Source of the DNA: a virus | IMG/VR virus record: IMGVR_UViG_3300027281_000008 | Span: 1-42,856 of that record | Length of the DNA: 42,856 nucleotides | Strand: one strand, 5' to 3' | Made by a program: the position numbers and the translations under genes | Shown: positions 9,062 to 17,928 of the stretch, in pieces | How the letters are laid out: each line of letters starts with the position of its first letter | Numbering within the stretch: the stretch's first letter is position 1 | Notes under the pieces: generated by a model | The model's database searches: none | What the model was told of the DNA's origin: nothing | The model's input: only the letters and a program-made list of their open reading frames with translations

Positions 9062-9375
9062 TATCCAATGTTAAAGTCTGAAAGACTGCTCCCAGTAAGT
9101 TTAACTTTGTATTTATCAGTTCCAGAACTAGCCATACCAGAGAAATACGAAACATTAGTGCCTTGCACCACACAAACTGCGTATGCACTTGTTGTTTGAT
9201 TAACAAGACCCCAGTTGCCAACGCCAATGTTCTTGAGAAAGAACGGCTGTGTGGATGCTCTCCAGCCCCAATCAATAGCACCATTGGCTCTGTCAATTGA
9301 TACAGCAGAATAAGCAAGAAAGTTTGCTTGCTGTTTACCTACGGAGTCAGCGTATTGTGTGAACTCAATAGCCAT
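9061..9375 (-). CDS. Small virion-type protein, hypothetical
   Basis: 104 residues. Aromatic-rich in the middle (WGWRASTQPFFLKNIGVGNW), with a Ser/Thr/Gly-rich C-terminus (TGSSLSDFNIG). The ending SLSDFNIG resembles TLSDFRIMNQIV at the end of the 8457-8885 protein, so the two may be distant relatives. It is joined to both neighbours by TAATG overlaps. No enzymatic motif is seen; a capsid decoration or tail accessory role is inferred from position. Confidence 0.55.
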   Translation of the reverse strand: MAIEFTQYADSVGKQQANFLAYSAVSIDRANGAIDWGWRASTQPFFLKNIGVGNWGLVNQTTSAYAVCVVQGTNVSYFSGMASSGTDKYKVKLTGSSLSDFNIG

Positions 9376-9677
9376 TAGACAGTACTGATAGTGATGTTGA
9401 TAGCAGGTGTACCAGCGTTAGCCACAGCGTAAAGAACGCCTTGATAGTTATCAATTGAGAACTGAGACTGCGGAGGAAGAACAACACCAACTGTATCAGT
9501 AGCGTTGCCCATAACCTGTACGGTTTCAGTAGCAGATGTGTTCTGCACAAGAACAATAATACGCTTGGTAGTAATGTCAGGTGGAAGGGTAAGCACTTGA
9601 ATCTTAGTAGTGCTTAAAGCCGTCTGAGTAGTCGTATAACTACGCAGGAACGGAGATGATGTTGAGATGATTGCCAT
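9375..9677 (-). CDS. Putative capsid decoration / head-fibre type beta protein
   Basis: 100 residues with a clear beta-sandwich pattern: RIIVLVQNTSATETVQVMG, then VVLPPQSQFSIDN, then GVLYAVANAGTPAINITIS. Short proteins of this pattern are common as head-decoration or adaptor-associated proteins in phages. It lies two genes downstream of the adaptor-like gene. The ATG at 9677 lies three bases after the upstream stop, and its own stop overlaps the next ATG as TAATG. The decoration role is inferred. Confidence 0.55.
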   Translation of the reverse strand: MAIISTSSPFLRSYTTTQTALSTTKIQVLTLPPDITTKRIIVLVQNTSATETVQVMGNATDTVGVVLPPQSQFSIDNYQGVLYAVANAGTPAINITISTV

Positions 9678-9680
9678 AAA

Positions 9681-10448
9681 TTAGTAAGTTCTGGTTATAT
9701 TTAGTTTGCCGTATTGTCCTTGTTGATTGAGGAATTTATCGTATTCCTGCTCAATTACTTCCTTAGCCTTGGCTTCAATTACTGGTGCTTCTTGAATCTG
9801 ACCTTCAGAAACAAGCCAGTTAGCCGCCGCTCCCCAAGCCATAAACGCAGAGAAGATATACGGAATCTCTATCTTTGTCCAAGATGCAGGATGCGTGTTA
9901 GGGTTTTGCCCCACAGTTGTAGATACAACCGTGCAAGTGTAGAAATTGCCAGCGTGAGGCTTACCAAGAACTGGAGTATATGTTCCAGTACCTGAGCCAG
10001 AGTCAAAGTAGACCTGAACTCCTTGATAATAAACTACGGTAGGGCTGTACAACTCTCCCTCAAGAGCAATGCAGTCTTTTCTGTACAAGTACCAACCTGA
10101 CACAATGCCATTTCCAATGATAATTTTACGAACAGAACCGCTGTCGTATATCTGGTATGGGACTTGAACCGCTTGTGTGGTCTCTTGAGGGTTCTTTGTG
10201 TAGACAGCAAGAATCTCATCTGCTTCTGTCGCTGGAGAGAAAGAAACAACCCCGTTAGCGTCAGTTGTTGTCGTGAACTCTACAAGTCTGCAAACATCTG
10301 CCCATTGAATGGTTTCCCAAGCCTCACGAATCCTTGCGGATGCAAAATCACGGAACTGAGCGAATGTCTCAGCGGTGATGTTGTGACGGTCATTTCCAGA
10401 ATACTGGAGAGCGTCAAAGAGGATTTGTGAAAAGTTTGCAGTTCTCAT
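9681..10448 (-). CDS. Tail tubular protein A-like adaptor
   Basis: 255 residues. The N-terminal 50 residues are helical (FAQFRDFASARIREAWETIQW) and are followed by strand-rich segments with YQIYDSG and WYLYRKDC. The C-terminus is helical again (EAKAKEVIEQEYDKFLNQQGQ). Alternating helical ends around a beta core, and the position shortly after capsid and completion genes, match the gatekeeper/adaptor (T7 gp11-type) that connects portal to tail in podoviruses. The start ATG overlaps the upstream stop as TAATG. Confidence 0.55.
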   Translation of the reverse strand: MRTANFSQILFDALQYSGNDRHNITAETFAQFRDFASARIREAWETIQWADVCRLVEFTTTTDANGVVSFSPATEADEILAVYTKNPQETTQAVQVPYQIYDSGSVRKIIIGNGIVSGWYLYRKDCIALEGELYSPTVVYYQGVQVYFDSGSGTGTYTPVLGKPHAGNFYTCTVVSTTVGQNPNTHPASWTKIEIPYIFSAFMAWGAAANWLVSEGQIQEAPVIEAKAKEVIEQEYDKFLNQQGQYGKLNITRTY

Positions 10449-10810
10449 TATGTGAGATAACCGTCAGCCGTGAAAATTGTGCCGTTAACGCAAGTACGCT
10501 TGGCGTAATTGGAAACGGCAGTTTCTGGATTGTCCCGAAGAAATTCTCTGAGAAATGAATCATCATCCCAGCACTCGTACCCCAGCCGATGTCCCCAGTA
10601 ATGGAAAGCGGCTTGGGGTATCCGAGCCTTTAGTTGACCAACACCATCGATGCTTCGGGCTTCGTTGGCGTGGTTAAAAATGGCTGACTGTTTCGCTTCG
10701 GCATATGCCTTAGTTTCTTCCATTCTCCACCCACGCAGAAGTTCATCCCTAACCCTGTTTCTTAATTCAGGGGGGATAACCTCCGCTAGGTCTTGAATGA
10801 TGTCAGCCAT
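10448..10810 (-). CDS. Putative head completion protein
   Basis: 120 residues from the ATG at 10810. The frame is open further upstream, but only over the end of the capsid gene, so I chose the ATG seven bases after the capsid stop. The protein is helical and charged (AEVIPPELRNRVRDELLRGW) with a central HYWGHRLGYECWDDDSFLREF. I do not recognise the family. The slot between capsid and adaptor usually holds a head-tail joining protein. Confidence 0.55.
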   Translation of the reverse strand: MADIIQDLAEVIPPELRNRVRDELLRGWRMEETKAYAEAKQSAIFNHANEARSIDGVGQLKARIPQAAFHYWGHRLGYECWDDDSFLREFLRDNPETAVSNYAKRTCVNGTIFTADGYLT

Positions 10811-10817
10811 TGTCTGA

Positions 10818-11849
10818 TTAGGCGGTGAAGTCGAACACGCCAAATGCCAGCGGGTTGTAGACGCAAAGTCCAGCAACTGCTTCAATCATTCGGGCTTCGC
10901 CACCACCGTTGTTGGTGAGAGCAGTAACTCCAGCGACATTGCCGCCATAACGAATCTCAACTTGGTCAAACGGGATGACATAACCAGCAAAGGTCGAGCC
11001 AACGCCAGAAGTAGCATTGAGATAGTGTGACGGGTGCAGACGGAGTTTACCGAAATCGCCTTCAAACACATCAACCGAAGAGATGTAGGACGAAGCGTCC
11101 GACTCACGGTTAAGGGTTCTGATAGCGGTCATCGGGGCTGTGCCTGAGCCTTGGGTAGATGTAAACGCAAGGTTAGTAAAGGCTCTCTTAAGAGCAGTAC
11201 CAACGAGAGCGTCATAGTCTCTGTATTGACCAGTTTGGCTGTAGATACCCGTGAGGATATTCTGGACAACCGTTTCAGTCAGAGCCGCAGTTCCAACCGT
11301 AGAACGGTTAGCCGTAGGCGTACAGAAGGTGTCAGGAACAGCAAGCGTTGTGTCCTTCGTAGCAATTGGCTGAAGCCACTTGTTAAGACCACGGGTGAGG
11401 TAGGGGGTTGAACCACCAGCGTCAGCCTGAGCACCGTTGTTGGAGCACATTGTGGCTTCCATATCACGCTTGATAGCCTGAATGCCCTTAGCGACATTGT
11501 TAGCGAGTTCATCACGAACCCCAGCAATCGTAGCGATGTCCTGCGTAAGCGGGGACACACGGACGGCTCTGCGGAAGATTTGGATGTAGTTGCTGAGTTC
11601 AGCACGATAGGTTACGCCGCCATCCTTGACATAGTTGTCATAGGAGGTCACATCCGTACCATCGACTGTACCAGTCGTCTTAGGTGTAGGAAGTGAATCG
11701 GCTTGCCATCTGAAAAGTGTATTTCCAGGTTTTGAACCCTTCTTTGCCATCGATGTGAAAGGAGTATCCTTTGCATCAACGAGTGCGATGAGGTCAGCGA
11801 GGTCTTCTCTTTTTCCAGAGGAGATGTCTTTTTCTAGGAGATTTGCCAT
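10818..11849 (-). CDS. Major capsid protein (SU10-like / DUF5309 type)
   Basis: 343 residues. The opening (SSGKREDLADLIALVDAKDTP) and the segment FRWQADSLPTPKTTG match the pattern of the SU10-like/DUF5309 capsid family: a plea for T/P and a W-x-x-D-x-L-x-x-P block near residue 50. A long central helix region (RDELANNVAKGIQAIKRDMEA) fits the spine helix of an HK97 fold. It follows the scaffold gene by 22 bases, as expected in a head-gene cluster. The upstream leader contains no Shine-Dalgarno sequence. I am confident in the major capsid call and moderately confident in the subfamily. Confidence 0.82.
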   Translation of the reverse strand: MANLLEKDISSGKREDLADLIALVDAKDTPFTSMAKKGSKPGNTLFRWQADSLPTPKTTGTVDGTDVTSYDNYVKDGGVTYRAELSNYIQIFRRAVRVSPLTQDIATIAGVRDELANNVAKGIQAIKRDMEATMCSNNGAQADAGGSTPYLTRGLNKWLQPIATKDTTLAVPDTFCTPTANRSTVGTAALTETVVQNILTGIYSQTGQYRDYDALVGTALKRAFTNLAFTSTQGSGTAPMTAIRTLNRESDASSYISSVDVFEGDFGKLRLHPSHYLNATSGVGSTFAGYVIPFDQVEIRYGGNVAGVTALTNNGGGEARMIEAVAGLCVYNPLAFGVFDFTA

Positions 11850-11871
11850 AGTAGTTATATAGGTTTGGGGA

Positions 11872-12891
11872 TTACAAGAATTTGTTAGCGATGATTATGC
11901 TCAAATCGTCACGGGAGTTAGAAGACGCATATCGTTGCTTTGCGACCTGTTCAGCAACCTGATTTTTCTTCAGGGGAACTGGGCTTGCAGACGACCTAGG
12001 TTGTGCGAGTACTTTTTGAGGAGTAGTTACTCTCTTCTGGTTCTCATAGACTTTTATGCCTGTAATGAGGTGACCTAGTACTAACTTATGGTCAGGTGCA
12101 CGAAGTATTTCTGGAAATGCCTTGATGAAAGATTCTGCCATCTGTCGTTCCTTACTGGAACGGTCTTTCCACCACACATAATCCTTTTGAGCCACCGCTT
12201 CAAACTGATTGTACGCTTGAAGGAACTGTGCTCTTTTTGGGAGATGTTCTTCAAGTGCATCCATAGATTTAACTTTAATCTTTCGGATGTCCTCAGCCGT
12301 GTACTCTACTTCTTCGCCATCTGACTTTGTCACAACAGCACCATCAGGGTTCATTTCGCACCAACGCCTAATTTGTTTGGCTTGGTCAGCCTCTCGGCTG
12401 ATTTCTTCCATACTACGGATGTGGCTGAACGGGTTGCTTGAATCTGGGACTTGGGCTGGCTTGGTAGCCTCTTGCTCCAATCGTTCCACTTCTTGCTTTA
12501 GTCGTTCAACTTCCGCTTCGGCTTCTCTACGCTTGGCAGAGAGTTTATCGATGCGTTTCTTAACGCCCTTTGGTAGACCTCTTTCAATTTCTTCATCGTC
12601 AGACTTGGTTTCTTCGGTTTCCTCGGAGTCTTCTGATTCTGAATTGTCAGCGGTTGTTTCATTTTCCTGTGAAAGAACAGCACTATCTTGTTCATAAGCG
12701 GTGCTTTCACCTTCCGCTTGTTCCTGACCTTCTTGGACTTCAGGAGACCCGTTCTGTTCCTCACCGCCTAGGAACTTATTGCTGATAATATCAGCGATTT
12801 CATTTAAACCAAAAACTGCGGAATTGTTTTCGGTGTTTGTCGTGGGGTTGTTTTCAGCCGTCCCAAGGTCGGCATCATTCTTTGTATTCAT
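11872..12891 (-). CDS. Scaffolding protein
   Basis: 339 residues, very acidic from about 40 to 110 (runs of E, D and S), then a coiled-coil segment at about 115-160 (EAEVERLKQEVERLEQE) and a charged, helical C-terminal half with a basic tail. This acidic, coiled-coil layout directly upstream of the capsid gene is the usual signature of a phage scaffold. A short motif near the N-terminus (EIADIISNKFL, about residues 31-41) recurs as the last eleven residues (DLSIIIANKFL), which is unusual. The start is the ATG at 12891; a TATATA box lies 20 bases upstream. Confidence 0.78.
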   Translation of the reverse strand: MNTKNDADLGTAENNPTTNTENNSAVFGLNEIADIISNKFLGGEEQNGSPEVQEGQEQAEGESTAYEQDSAVLSQENETTADNSESEDSEETEETKSDDEEIERGLPKGVKKRIDKLSAKRREAEAEVERLKQEVERLEQEATKPAQVPDSSNPFSHIRSMEEISREADQAKQIRRWCEMNPDGAVVTKSDGEEVEYTAEDIRKIKVKSMDALEEHLPKRAQFLQAYNQFEAVAQKDYVWWKDRSSKERQMAESFIKAFPEILRAPDHKLVLGHLITGIKVYENQKRVTTPQKVLAQPRSSASPVPLKKNQVAEQVAKQRYASSNSRDDLSIIIANKFL

Positions 12892-12910
12892 TAGATAAGG
12901 TCTAAAGTCC

Positions 12911-12940
12911 TATATACAGAGTTTTAGAATGGACTCAGAA
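12911..12940 (-). promoter_or_regulatory. Possible promoter upstream of scaffold-capsid genes
   Basis: On the minus strand TTCTGA (12940-12935) and TATATA (12916-12911) are 18 bases apart, in a 94-bp gap before the scaffold start. It could add transcription of the head genes. The -35 match is weak. Confidence 0.35.
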
Positions 12941-12985
12941 CCATTAGAAGCCTTTAAGAGGCAAAAAGTTATTGTTGCAAGAGGA

Positions 12986-13264
12986 TTACTTATCCAAGCC
13001 AATTTCGCCTGAATCATACTGTTCAGGTGCTTTTCCTTGGTCGGCAAGTACTTCGTCCCGTGTAAGTATAAGAAGGTCTCTAAAACTTGTTAAAGAAGAG
13101 GCTCTTCCTGAATGCCAAGCCCTGTCTTCCCCCTTAGAATCCTTTGAAAGTGCATCAGAAACCTCTGATTCAATGCTGGCATTGATAAGAAGCATAACAG
13201 CACCCCAAGTTGGATTCCCCTTTTCAAAGGAAAGACCGTTGATAATTTCGATAGGGAGGCTCAC
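12986..13264 (-). CDS. Hypothetical protein between portal and scaffold
   Basis: 92 residues from a GTG start that overlaps the portal stop as GTGA. It has one of the few clear Shine-Dalgarno sequences in the window (AAGGAGG, six bases upstream). The protein starts MSLPIEIINGLSFEKGN, has a hydrophobic helix (WGAVMLLINAS) and then a charged helical part ending GEIGLDK. I do not recognise it. The slot between portal and scaffold sometimes holds a head-maturation or portal-associated protein. Confidence 0.6.
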   Translation of the reverse strand: MSLPIEIINGLSFEKGNPTWGAVMLLINASIESEVSDALSKDSKGEDRAWHSGRASSLTSFRDLLILTRDEVLADQGKAPEQYDSGEIGLDK

Positions 13265-15468
13265 ATCATACCTCCTTGCTGTTCAGGGGCTTCCTGCTGG
13301 GCTTGCATTTGCTCTGCTTGCTGAATCTGTTGTTGCATCTGATTCCCAGCCTGTTCAGCGATAGGAGTAACTCCCGTGCGACCAATCTGCTTGTTCTGTT
13401 GCTGGCTTACGGACATTTGCAGGTTCTTGATGAAGTTATCCATAAGGGCACGGAAATGCTGGTCGGATTGCATTTGTTGCTGTGCCTTGGGGTTCTTAGA
13501 GATAATGTCTTGCAGGTACTGGAGTTTAGACGGGGCTGAAGGGTCGTTTTCGACATAGTTAGCCTCGTTTCCAAGCATCATAAGACCGATGTCAGATTGA
13601 ATTTCCTTATACAGCATCTGAGAAGCCGTTGCCGTGTTGATGATGAGTTCTTTTGCCTTATCAGGGTCGATAGCCTCAATAGCCGCTTTAACAAGTTTGT
13701 TCTTGTCAATAACTCCTGCACTATCAAGAGGGAGAACAAATTGCGTAATTGCTTTGAGTTTCTCGATGACAAACTGAGTATCAAGTTCTCTAACATCGTA
13801 TTTAACTTGGAAGTCATAATTATTGCTAATGGAACTCAAGTTCTGAGGAAGCGAGCGTCCAGTAATTTGTTCAATCTCGGCTGAGTCCATATACTGGAGC
13901 ATCATTGAGAATGTCATAGAAAAAGCCTCACTCCAGACATCCAGCCAGTTATTCACAAGGAATTGCTGGGTTGTTTGAGTTTTTTGAGGCATTATGTTTG
14001 GATGATAAAGTCCAAAGTACGCACAATGCTCCATATCAACCTTGTCCATTAAGGCGAAGGCTGTGTTAGGCTCTCCAGTTGGAGTAGGCATAAATCTGTA
14101 GTCATCAACTGATGTAACAGGCAAATGAACCCCCGGAGAAATCTTATTGATACCACTTAGTCTCTTCTTTACTAGGACTGGTGGTAGCGTTGTGAAGGCT
14201 GTTCTATCCCGCACGGAGTCACGCTGGGCTTTGACTTCCTCTTGGTCTGTCTGGGCGATTTCAGGGATTCCACGGGTTTCGTAGATAGGTCTTCTAATTT
14301 TTTCTCTGCGGTAGATAACAAACGGATACTTATTTTGAGCACTTCCAAGTAGTTCGTGCGAAGCGTATTCTTCGTTGCCAGACTGTGGGCAGAAGATTGT
14401 TTGATAGATTCCAGCAATGCCATCGCTGTCAATCAATCTGCTATATGCGTAAACCAGTTCAATCAAGTGGTCATTTCTGCTTACTTGATAATTCAACAAG
14501 GCGGCGGCAGGGAGAAGGTTAGGGTCGTTGAAGTTAGATTGTTTACCAGCGGTATTAACAGATTGTTCAACAAATGAGTTATCCCATTCGTACTGTTTTG
14601 CCATTGTACGAAGTTCTACTTCAGTAACATAAGTTCTTCTGAAGATAACTCTGGCTCTTTGAATATCAATCGTTTCTGGCGGGAATGAAATCTCGTCATA
14701 TGGCTTTAAGGAAACCAAACTTGGTTGGTTCTTAGAAATAAACGGTTCTGGGATATGAGCAGTTCCAGTTTCTCTTAGTTCCTTAATTGCCTTCTTAACT
14801 GTTGCAGGAGAAACAGTCGGAAGGTACATCTGGATTAAAGACATAGCAAACTCTTCCTTGGAAGGGTCTACAATGGCATCTGGGAGGTCTTTGAGGGGCG
14901 TATTGGGGTCTTTCTGCATTCCCATCTGAACAGCCTGAACAAGTTCGTCCATAGATAGTTTCTGGAAGCGTGTAGACATCTCTCGTTCCCACAGGATGTG
15001 TAATCCAGCCCATCCGTATTGAAGTCCGTTCTGGGCAAGCAATTCAGCCTCTTTTCGCAGTTCTGTACGCAGTCTTGACTCAACAAGCCAAGACATAAGC
15101 ACATTAGCGGTAGCGGCTGTTTCGGAATCGTTGAATTCCGTACCTTTTACCTTAATCTGACACCTATCAAAGGTTGTCATAAGGATAGCAACTATTTCAT
15201 TAATCGTTCTATCAACAAGTCTGCAACGAACATCTGAAGCACCTTCAAAGGGGAATGCACCATCACCGTTCATACGGTTTTCGCTGTGCTTCTTGCCGTC
15301 ATCCGTCTGACCTTCCCATCTAGCAAGTCTTATGTCGTCATTTTCCGCTATGTTAGCGGTGTTTCCTCCGTTCTGCGTAGAACGCTGGTATTCCGAATAG
15401 AAGTAGGGAATATCAGGCTTATCCGTTGCAAATACAAATTTATCTGCGTTGTTGTTGTATTTTTTCAT
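13261..15468 (-). CDS. Portal protein
   Basis: 735 residues. An early block (NRMNGDGAFPFEGASDVRC) followed by VDRTINEIVAILMTTF and a long helical region with WAGLHILWERE are typical of the large portal proteins of podovirus-like phages. In the middle, RIPIYETRG-like text (RPIYETRGIPEIAQ) fits the portal core. The last 60 residues are Gln/Met-rich and probably a flexible C-terminal barrel or tail. It lies after the terminase and before the scaffold. The ATG at 15468 lies inside the end of the small HTH gene (29-base overlap). No Shine-Dalgarno sequence is visible. Confidence 0.8.
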   Translation of the reverse strand: MKKYNNNADKFVFATDKPDIPYFYSEYQRSTQNGGNTANIAENDDIRLARWEGQTDDGKKHSENRMNGDGAFPFEGASDVRCRLVDRTINEIVAILMTTFDRCQIKVKGTEFNDSETAATANVLMSWLVESRLRTELRKEAELLAQNGLQYGWAGLHILWEREMSTRFQKLSMDELVQAVQMGMQKDPNTPLKDLPDAIVDPSKEEFAMSLIQMYLPTVSPATVKKAIKELRETGTAHIPEPFISKNQPSLVSLKPYDEISFPPETIDIQRARVIFRRTYVTEVELRTMAKQYEWDNSFVEQSVNTAGKQSNFNDPNLLPAAALLNYQVSRNDHLIELVYAYSRLIDSDGIAGIYQTIFCPQSGNEEYASHELLGSAQNKYPFVIYRREKIRRPIYETRGIPEIAQTDQEEVKAQRDSVRDRTAFTTLPPVLVKKRLSGINKISPGVHLPVTSVDDYRFMPTPTGEPNTAFALMDKVDMEHCAYFGLYHPNIMPQKTQTTQQFLVNNWLDVWSEAFSMTFSMMLQYMDSAEIEQITGRSLPQNLSSISNNYDFQVKYDVRELDTQFVIEKLKAITQFVLPLDSAGVIDKNKLVKAAIEAIDPDKAKELIINTATASQMLYKEIQSDIGLMMLGNEANYVENDPSAPSKLQYLQDIISKNPKAQQQMQSDQHFRALMDNFIKNLQMSVSQQQNKQIGRTGVTPIAEQAGNQMQQQIQQAEQMQAQQEAPEQQGGMM

Positions 15469-15634
15469 TAATAAAATTAATTAAGTCGTCTCGAAAGTAT
15501 CGTTTATGGTTGCCTTTTGTGGTATATGTTCTTATAACACCCGTTTTAGCAAGTTGTTCAAGAAGGGTTCTTGAAAGTCCAGAACAAAGCATTGCTTTTT
15601 TTCTTGGAAGTAAGCAAGGAAAATAAAGTTCCAT
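15440..15634 (-). CDS. Small excisionase/MerR-like helix-turn-helix protein
   Basis: 64 residues from the ATG at 15634, which overlaps the terminase stop as TAATG. The centre, LCSGLSRTLLEQLAKTGVIR, followed by a wing-like strand (TYTTKGNHKRYF) and RDDLINFI, matches the excisionase-family winged HTH layout. The protein ends in a basic QQQRR tail that overlaps the portal start by 29 bases. A DNA-binding protein between large terminase and portal could regulate late genes or act in DNA recognition for packaging. The second possibility is attractive because no small terminase lies next to the large one here, but it is only inference. Confidence 0.6.
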   Translation of the reverse strand: MELYFPCLLPRKKAMLCSGLSRTLLEQLAKTGVIRTYTTKGNHKRYFRDDLINFINEKIQQQRR

Positions 15635-17235
15635 TAGTAACTTCCTCCACCCGTTCCACGCATTGTGCTGTCCGAAATGTAAACAGGATTCATAGTCATT
15701 AGGTATCGAAGGCAGTCTATTGGGTCTTTCGTTGCTCCCTTGTCGCCATCTTGACCAGTCCACTCCTTGATGCAGTATATTAGATTTTGACATTTGTCTG
15801 AGATGTATAGTTTAGGTTTATTCAACGGGCTGATGTCTTGGGACATATCATAGGCAAAGCCGTCATTAATTAAAGTAACGCCTTGTTCAATCCTAATTCC
15901 TGCGGCTGGGATAAAATGCATAGGCACTTCCCCGTCATCAAGCATATCAATTAAAGTAACTCCTCCATCTTCTGTTACAGCCTTAGTTCCACCTGCACGG
16001 GGGTCGATATATCTCTCAGATATCTCTTCTCCGCTCTCAAGGTCTAGAATAAGTTGCTTGTAGTCGGCTAGTGAGCGTCCTGCTCCGTTTCTTTGGGCTG
16101 TTCCAGCCTTCCCGTCTGGCTCTCCAGCAGGTAACGCCCACTCGCCCTCTGATTCGTCTGGGAACTCTCTGTAGACAATGACATCCCCGTCTTGTGTTAC
16201 CTTTGCCCAGATGATAAACCAGTTTCTAGCACCAGCAGGGTCTACAACCATATAGTTAGTACCCTCGACTGGAATGTTTTCTGACTTAATAATATTGACC
16301 TCTGGGGTAAATCTTGGAAATTGACTACCGCTGATGTTGTCAGCCCAACCATACGCACGAATCTTAACTTCGTAAGGTTTCTTGCCCATCAGAGTCTTCT
16401 TTAACTGTTCAAATGGGTTGTACGGGTTAAGTTCGCTGTGAAACCACATAACGCCAGCAGGACGAACATAAGATTGTGCCTTATAAGGCATATGACCCCT
16501 TGGGCATCCGTTCACATTGATGTTATCTGGCAAGAGCGGGCTTTTACGGTGCTCAAGTATCTTAGCACCGCTTACATACTCTTTTACAACGCTACTGTAC
16601 CCCGTGATTGGTGTGAATGTTGTGATTAACTTACCAAAACGAGTAACAATACGATACCTCAGGGTTTCAATCCAATCTAAAGGCACTAATTCATCGCACC
16701 AAATCAAATCTACCTCGCCACCCTCAATAACATCACGCTTTTGAGCGTAATTCATAAAGAAGCATTGGCTTTTGTTAGGTAGAATAAAAGTGTTGTCAGA
16801 AAAACCGTTTTTTTGCGTGTACGATACATTCTGAACCTTGTTTTTACGCAAATCCTTGAACTCAGATGGCAAGTACTTATGGATAACATTCTGTTGCATC
16901 TGAATTGACGACTGATTGGTCGTGTGCAGACACCACACTCTAGCATCCTTTGTGTTAATCAAGGTTTGGACTACACGCTTTGCCGCCCACTCTGTTTTAG
17001 AGGCACGGTTTCCACCAAGAATAAGAACTTCGTTGTTTTTCTTAAGCATCTCATCTGCTTCAAGCCAATGAGGAAGGTCAAACCCGTGCCTGTAAGGGTC
17101 TAGTTTCTCCGCAAGGATTTTATCCTCTCGGATGGAAAGAATTTCAGCCGTTTTTTCCTCACCAACCTTATCAACCAACCTACGGACATCTTCCGTGGTA
17201 GGCATCAATAGAACTGGGTGAGGCGTTAGGTTCAT
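15634..17235 (-). CDS. terL: Terminase large subunit
   Basis: 533 residues. The ATPase half shows Walker A GGNRASKT (74-81), Walker B VDLIWCDE (175-182) and a coupling TTFTP motif (206-210). The nuclease half has the expected acidic residues: D332 in MVVDPAGARNW, D411 in YIDPRAGG and an Asp near 512 in KDPIDCLRYL. Together they indicate the motor that cuts and packages phage DNA into the prohead through the portal. The start ATG overlaps the endolysin stop as ATGA. Length is in the normal range. A canonical small subunit is not adjacent. Confidence 0.9.
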   Translation of the reverse strand: MNLTPHPVLLMPTTEDVRRLVDKVGEEKTAEILSIREDKILAEKLDPYRHGFDLPHWLEADEMLKKNNEVLILGGNRASKTEWAAKRVVQTLINTKDARVWCLHTTNQSSIQMQQNVIHKYLPSEFKDLRKNKVQNVSYTQKNGFSDNTFILPNKSQCFFMNYAQKRDVIEGGEVDLIWCDELVPLDWIETLRYRIVTRFGKLITTFTPITGYSSVVKEYVSGAKILEHRKSPLLPDNINVNGCPRGHMPYKAQSYVRPAGVMWFHSELNPYNPFEQLKKTLMGKKPYEVKIRAYGWADNISGSQFPRFTPEVNIIKSENIPVEGTNYMVVDPAGARNWFIIWAKVTQDGDVIVYREFPDESEGEWALPAGEPDGKAGTAQRNGAGRSLADYKQLILDLESGEEISERYIDPRAGGTKAVTEDGGVTLIDMLDDGEVPMHFIPAAGIRIEQGVTLINDGFAYDMSQDISPLNKPKLYISDKCQNLIYCIKEWTGQDGDKGATKDPIDCLRYLMTMNPVYISDSTMRGTGGGSY

Positions 17236-17927
17236 CTAGCGGGTGGAGTTGTGTCTGGCGTTATGCCACCGCCTTGCTCTTTTAGGAATTGAGCATATGT
17301 CATTCTTTGACCTAGAGGGGTTTTTCCTGTGCGGTCTGCTGGAGGTTGTGGATTTGGATTTGGAGGGACTGGTACATTAACAGAATAATCCATATCTGAA
17401 ATAGGAAGAACACGGGCTTGTCGTTGTTGCCAATTCTCTTTTGGTGCAATTGCTTTGTGCAAATGCTCAGGATTGTTGAGGTCTAGTTTATGTGTCTTTG
17501 CTCTATCCTTAAGATAAGCGTACATTATCTTACGAGCGTTCGCTGGTTCTGCCGCAAGGTCTGGGTTATTGACGATGTCAATTCCAGTTAGTTTAGCAAG
17601 ACGCTCGTAGTTGTATCTTCCAGTAAGATGAATGAACCCTCTTCCATAATACTTAACAGCATCTGCATCTGTCTTGTTTCCTAGGTTTTTGCCAGCAGTA
17701 GTTTTTGCACCATACATCTTTGTGAAGTATTCTTCTGGAGTCCCGTTGTATGTTTCTTTCATCCGCATTTTCGGACCACCCTCAGCAAGCATATGTCTTA
17801 ACAGATTTTTTTGAGTGTTTGCATCCGTGAACCCTTCTTGGTTCATTTCAATAATCTCATTATCAATCCAACCGTAATTATATATAGGGTCTGTTGCTAC
17901 AGGTTTTTTTGCCGCTTTCTTTGCCAT
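17232..17927 (-). CDS. Endolysin, glycoside hydrolase family 19-like
   Basis: 231 residues from the ATG at 17927 (AAGGAGAG lies ten bases upstream). The frame continues upstream to a TTG, but only over another gene. The block YYGRGFIHLTGRYNY (93-107) is the hallmark of GH19 chitinase-like lysozymes, and E49 (LAEGG) and E58 (KETYNG) are candidate catalytic acids. The enzyme should cleave peptidoglycan glycan strands. The last 50 residues are a Pro-rich, probably flexible tail. No signal peptide is present from this start, so release would depend on the holin coded at 33280-33582. It sits just before the terminase rather than beside the holin. Confidence 0.82.
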   Translation of the reverse strand: MAKKAAKKPVATDPIYNYGWIDNEIIEMNQEGFTDANTQKNLLRHMLAEGGPKMRMKETYNGTPEEYFTKMYGAKTTAGKNLGNKTDADAVKYYGRGFIHLTGRYNYERLAKLTGIDIVNNPDLAAEPANARKIMYAYLKDRAKTHKLDLNNPEHLHKAIAPKENWQQRQARVLPISDMDYSVNVPVPPNPNPQPPADRTGKTPLGQRMTYAQFLKEQGGGITPDTTPPAR

Positions 17928-17928
17928 A

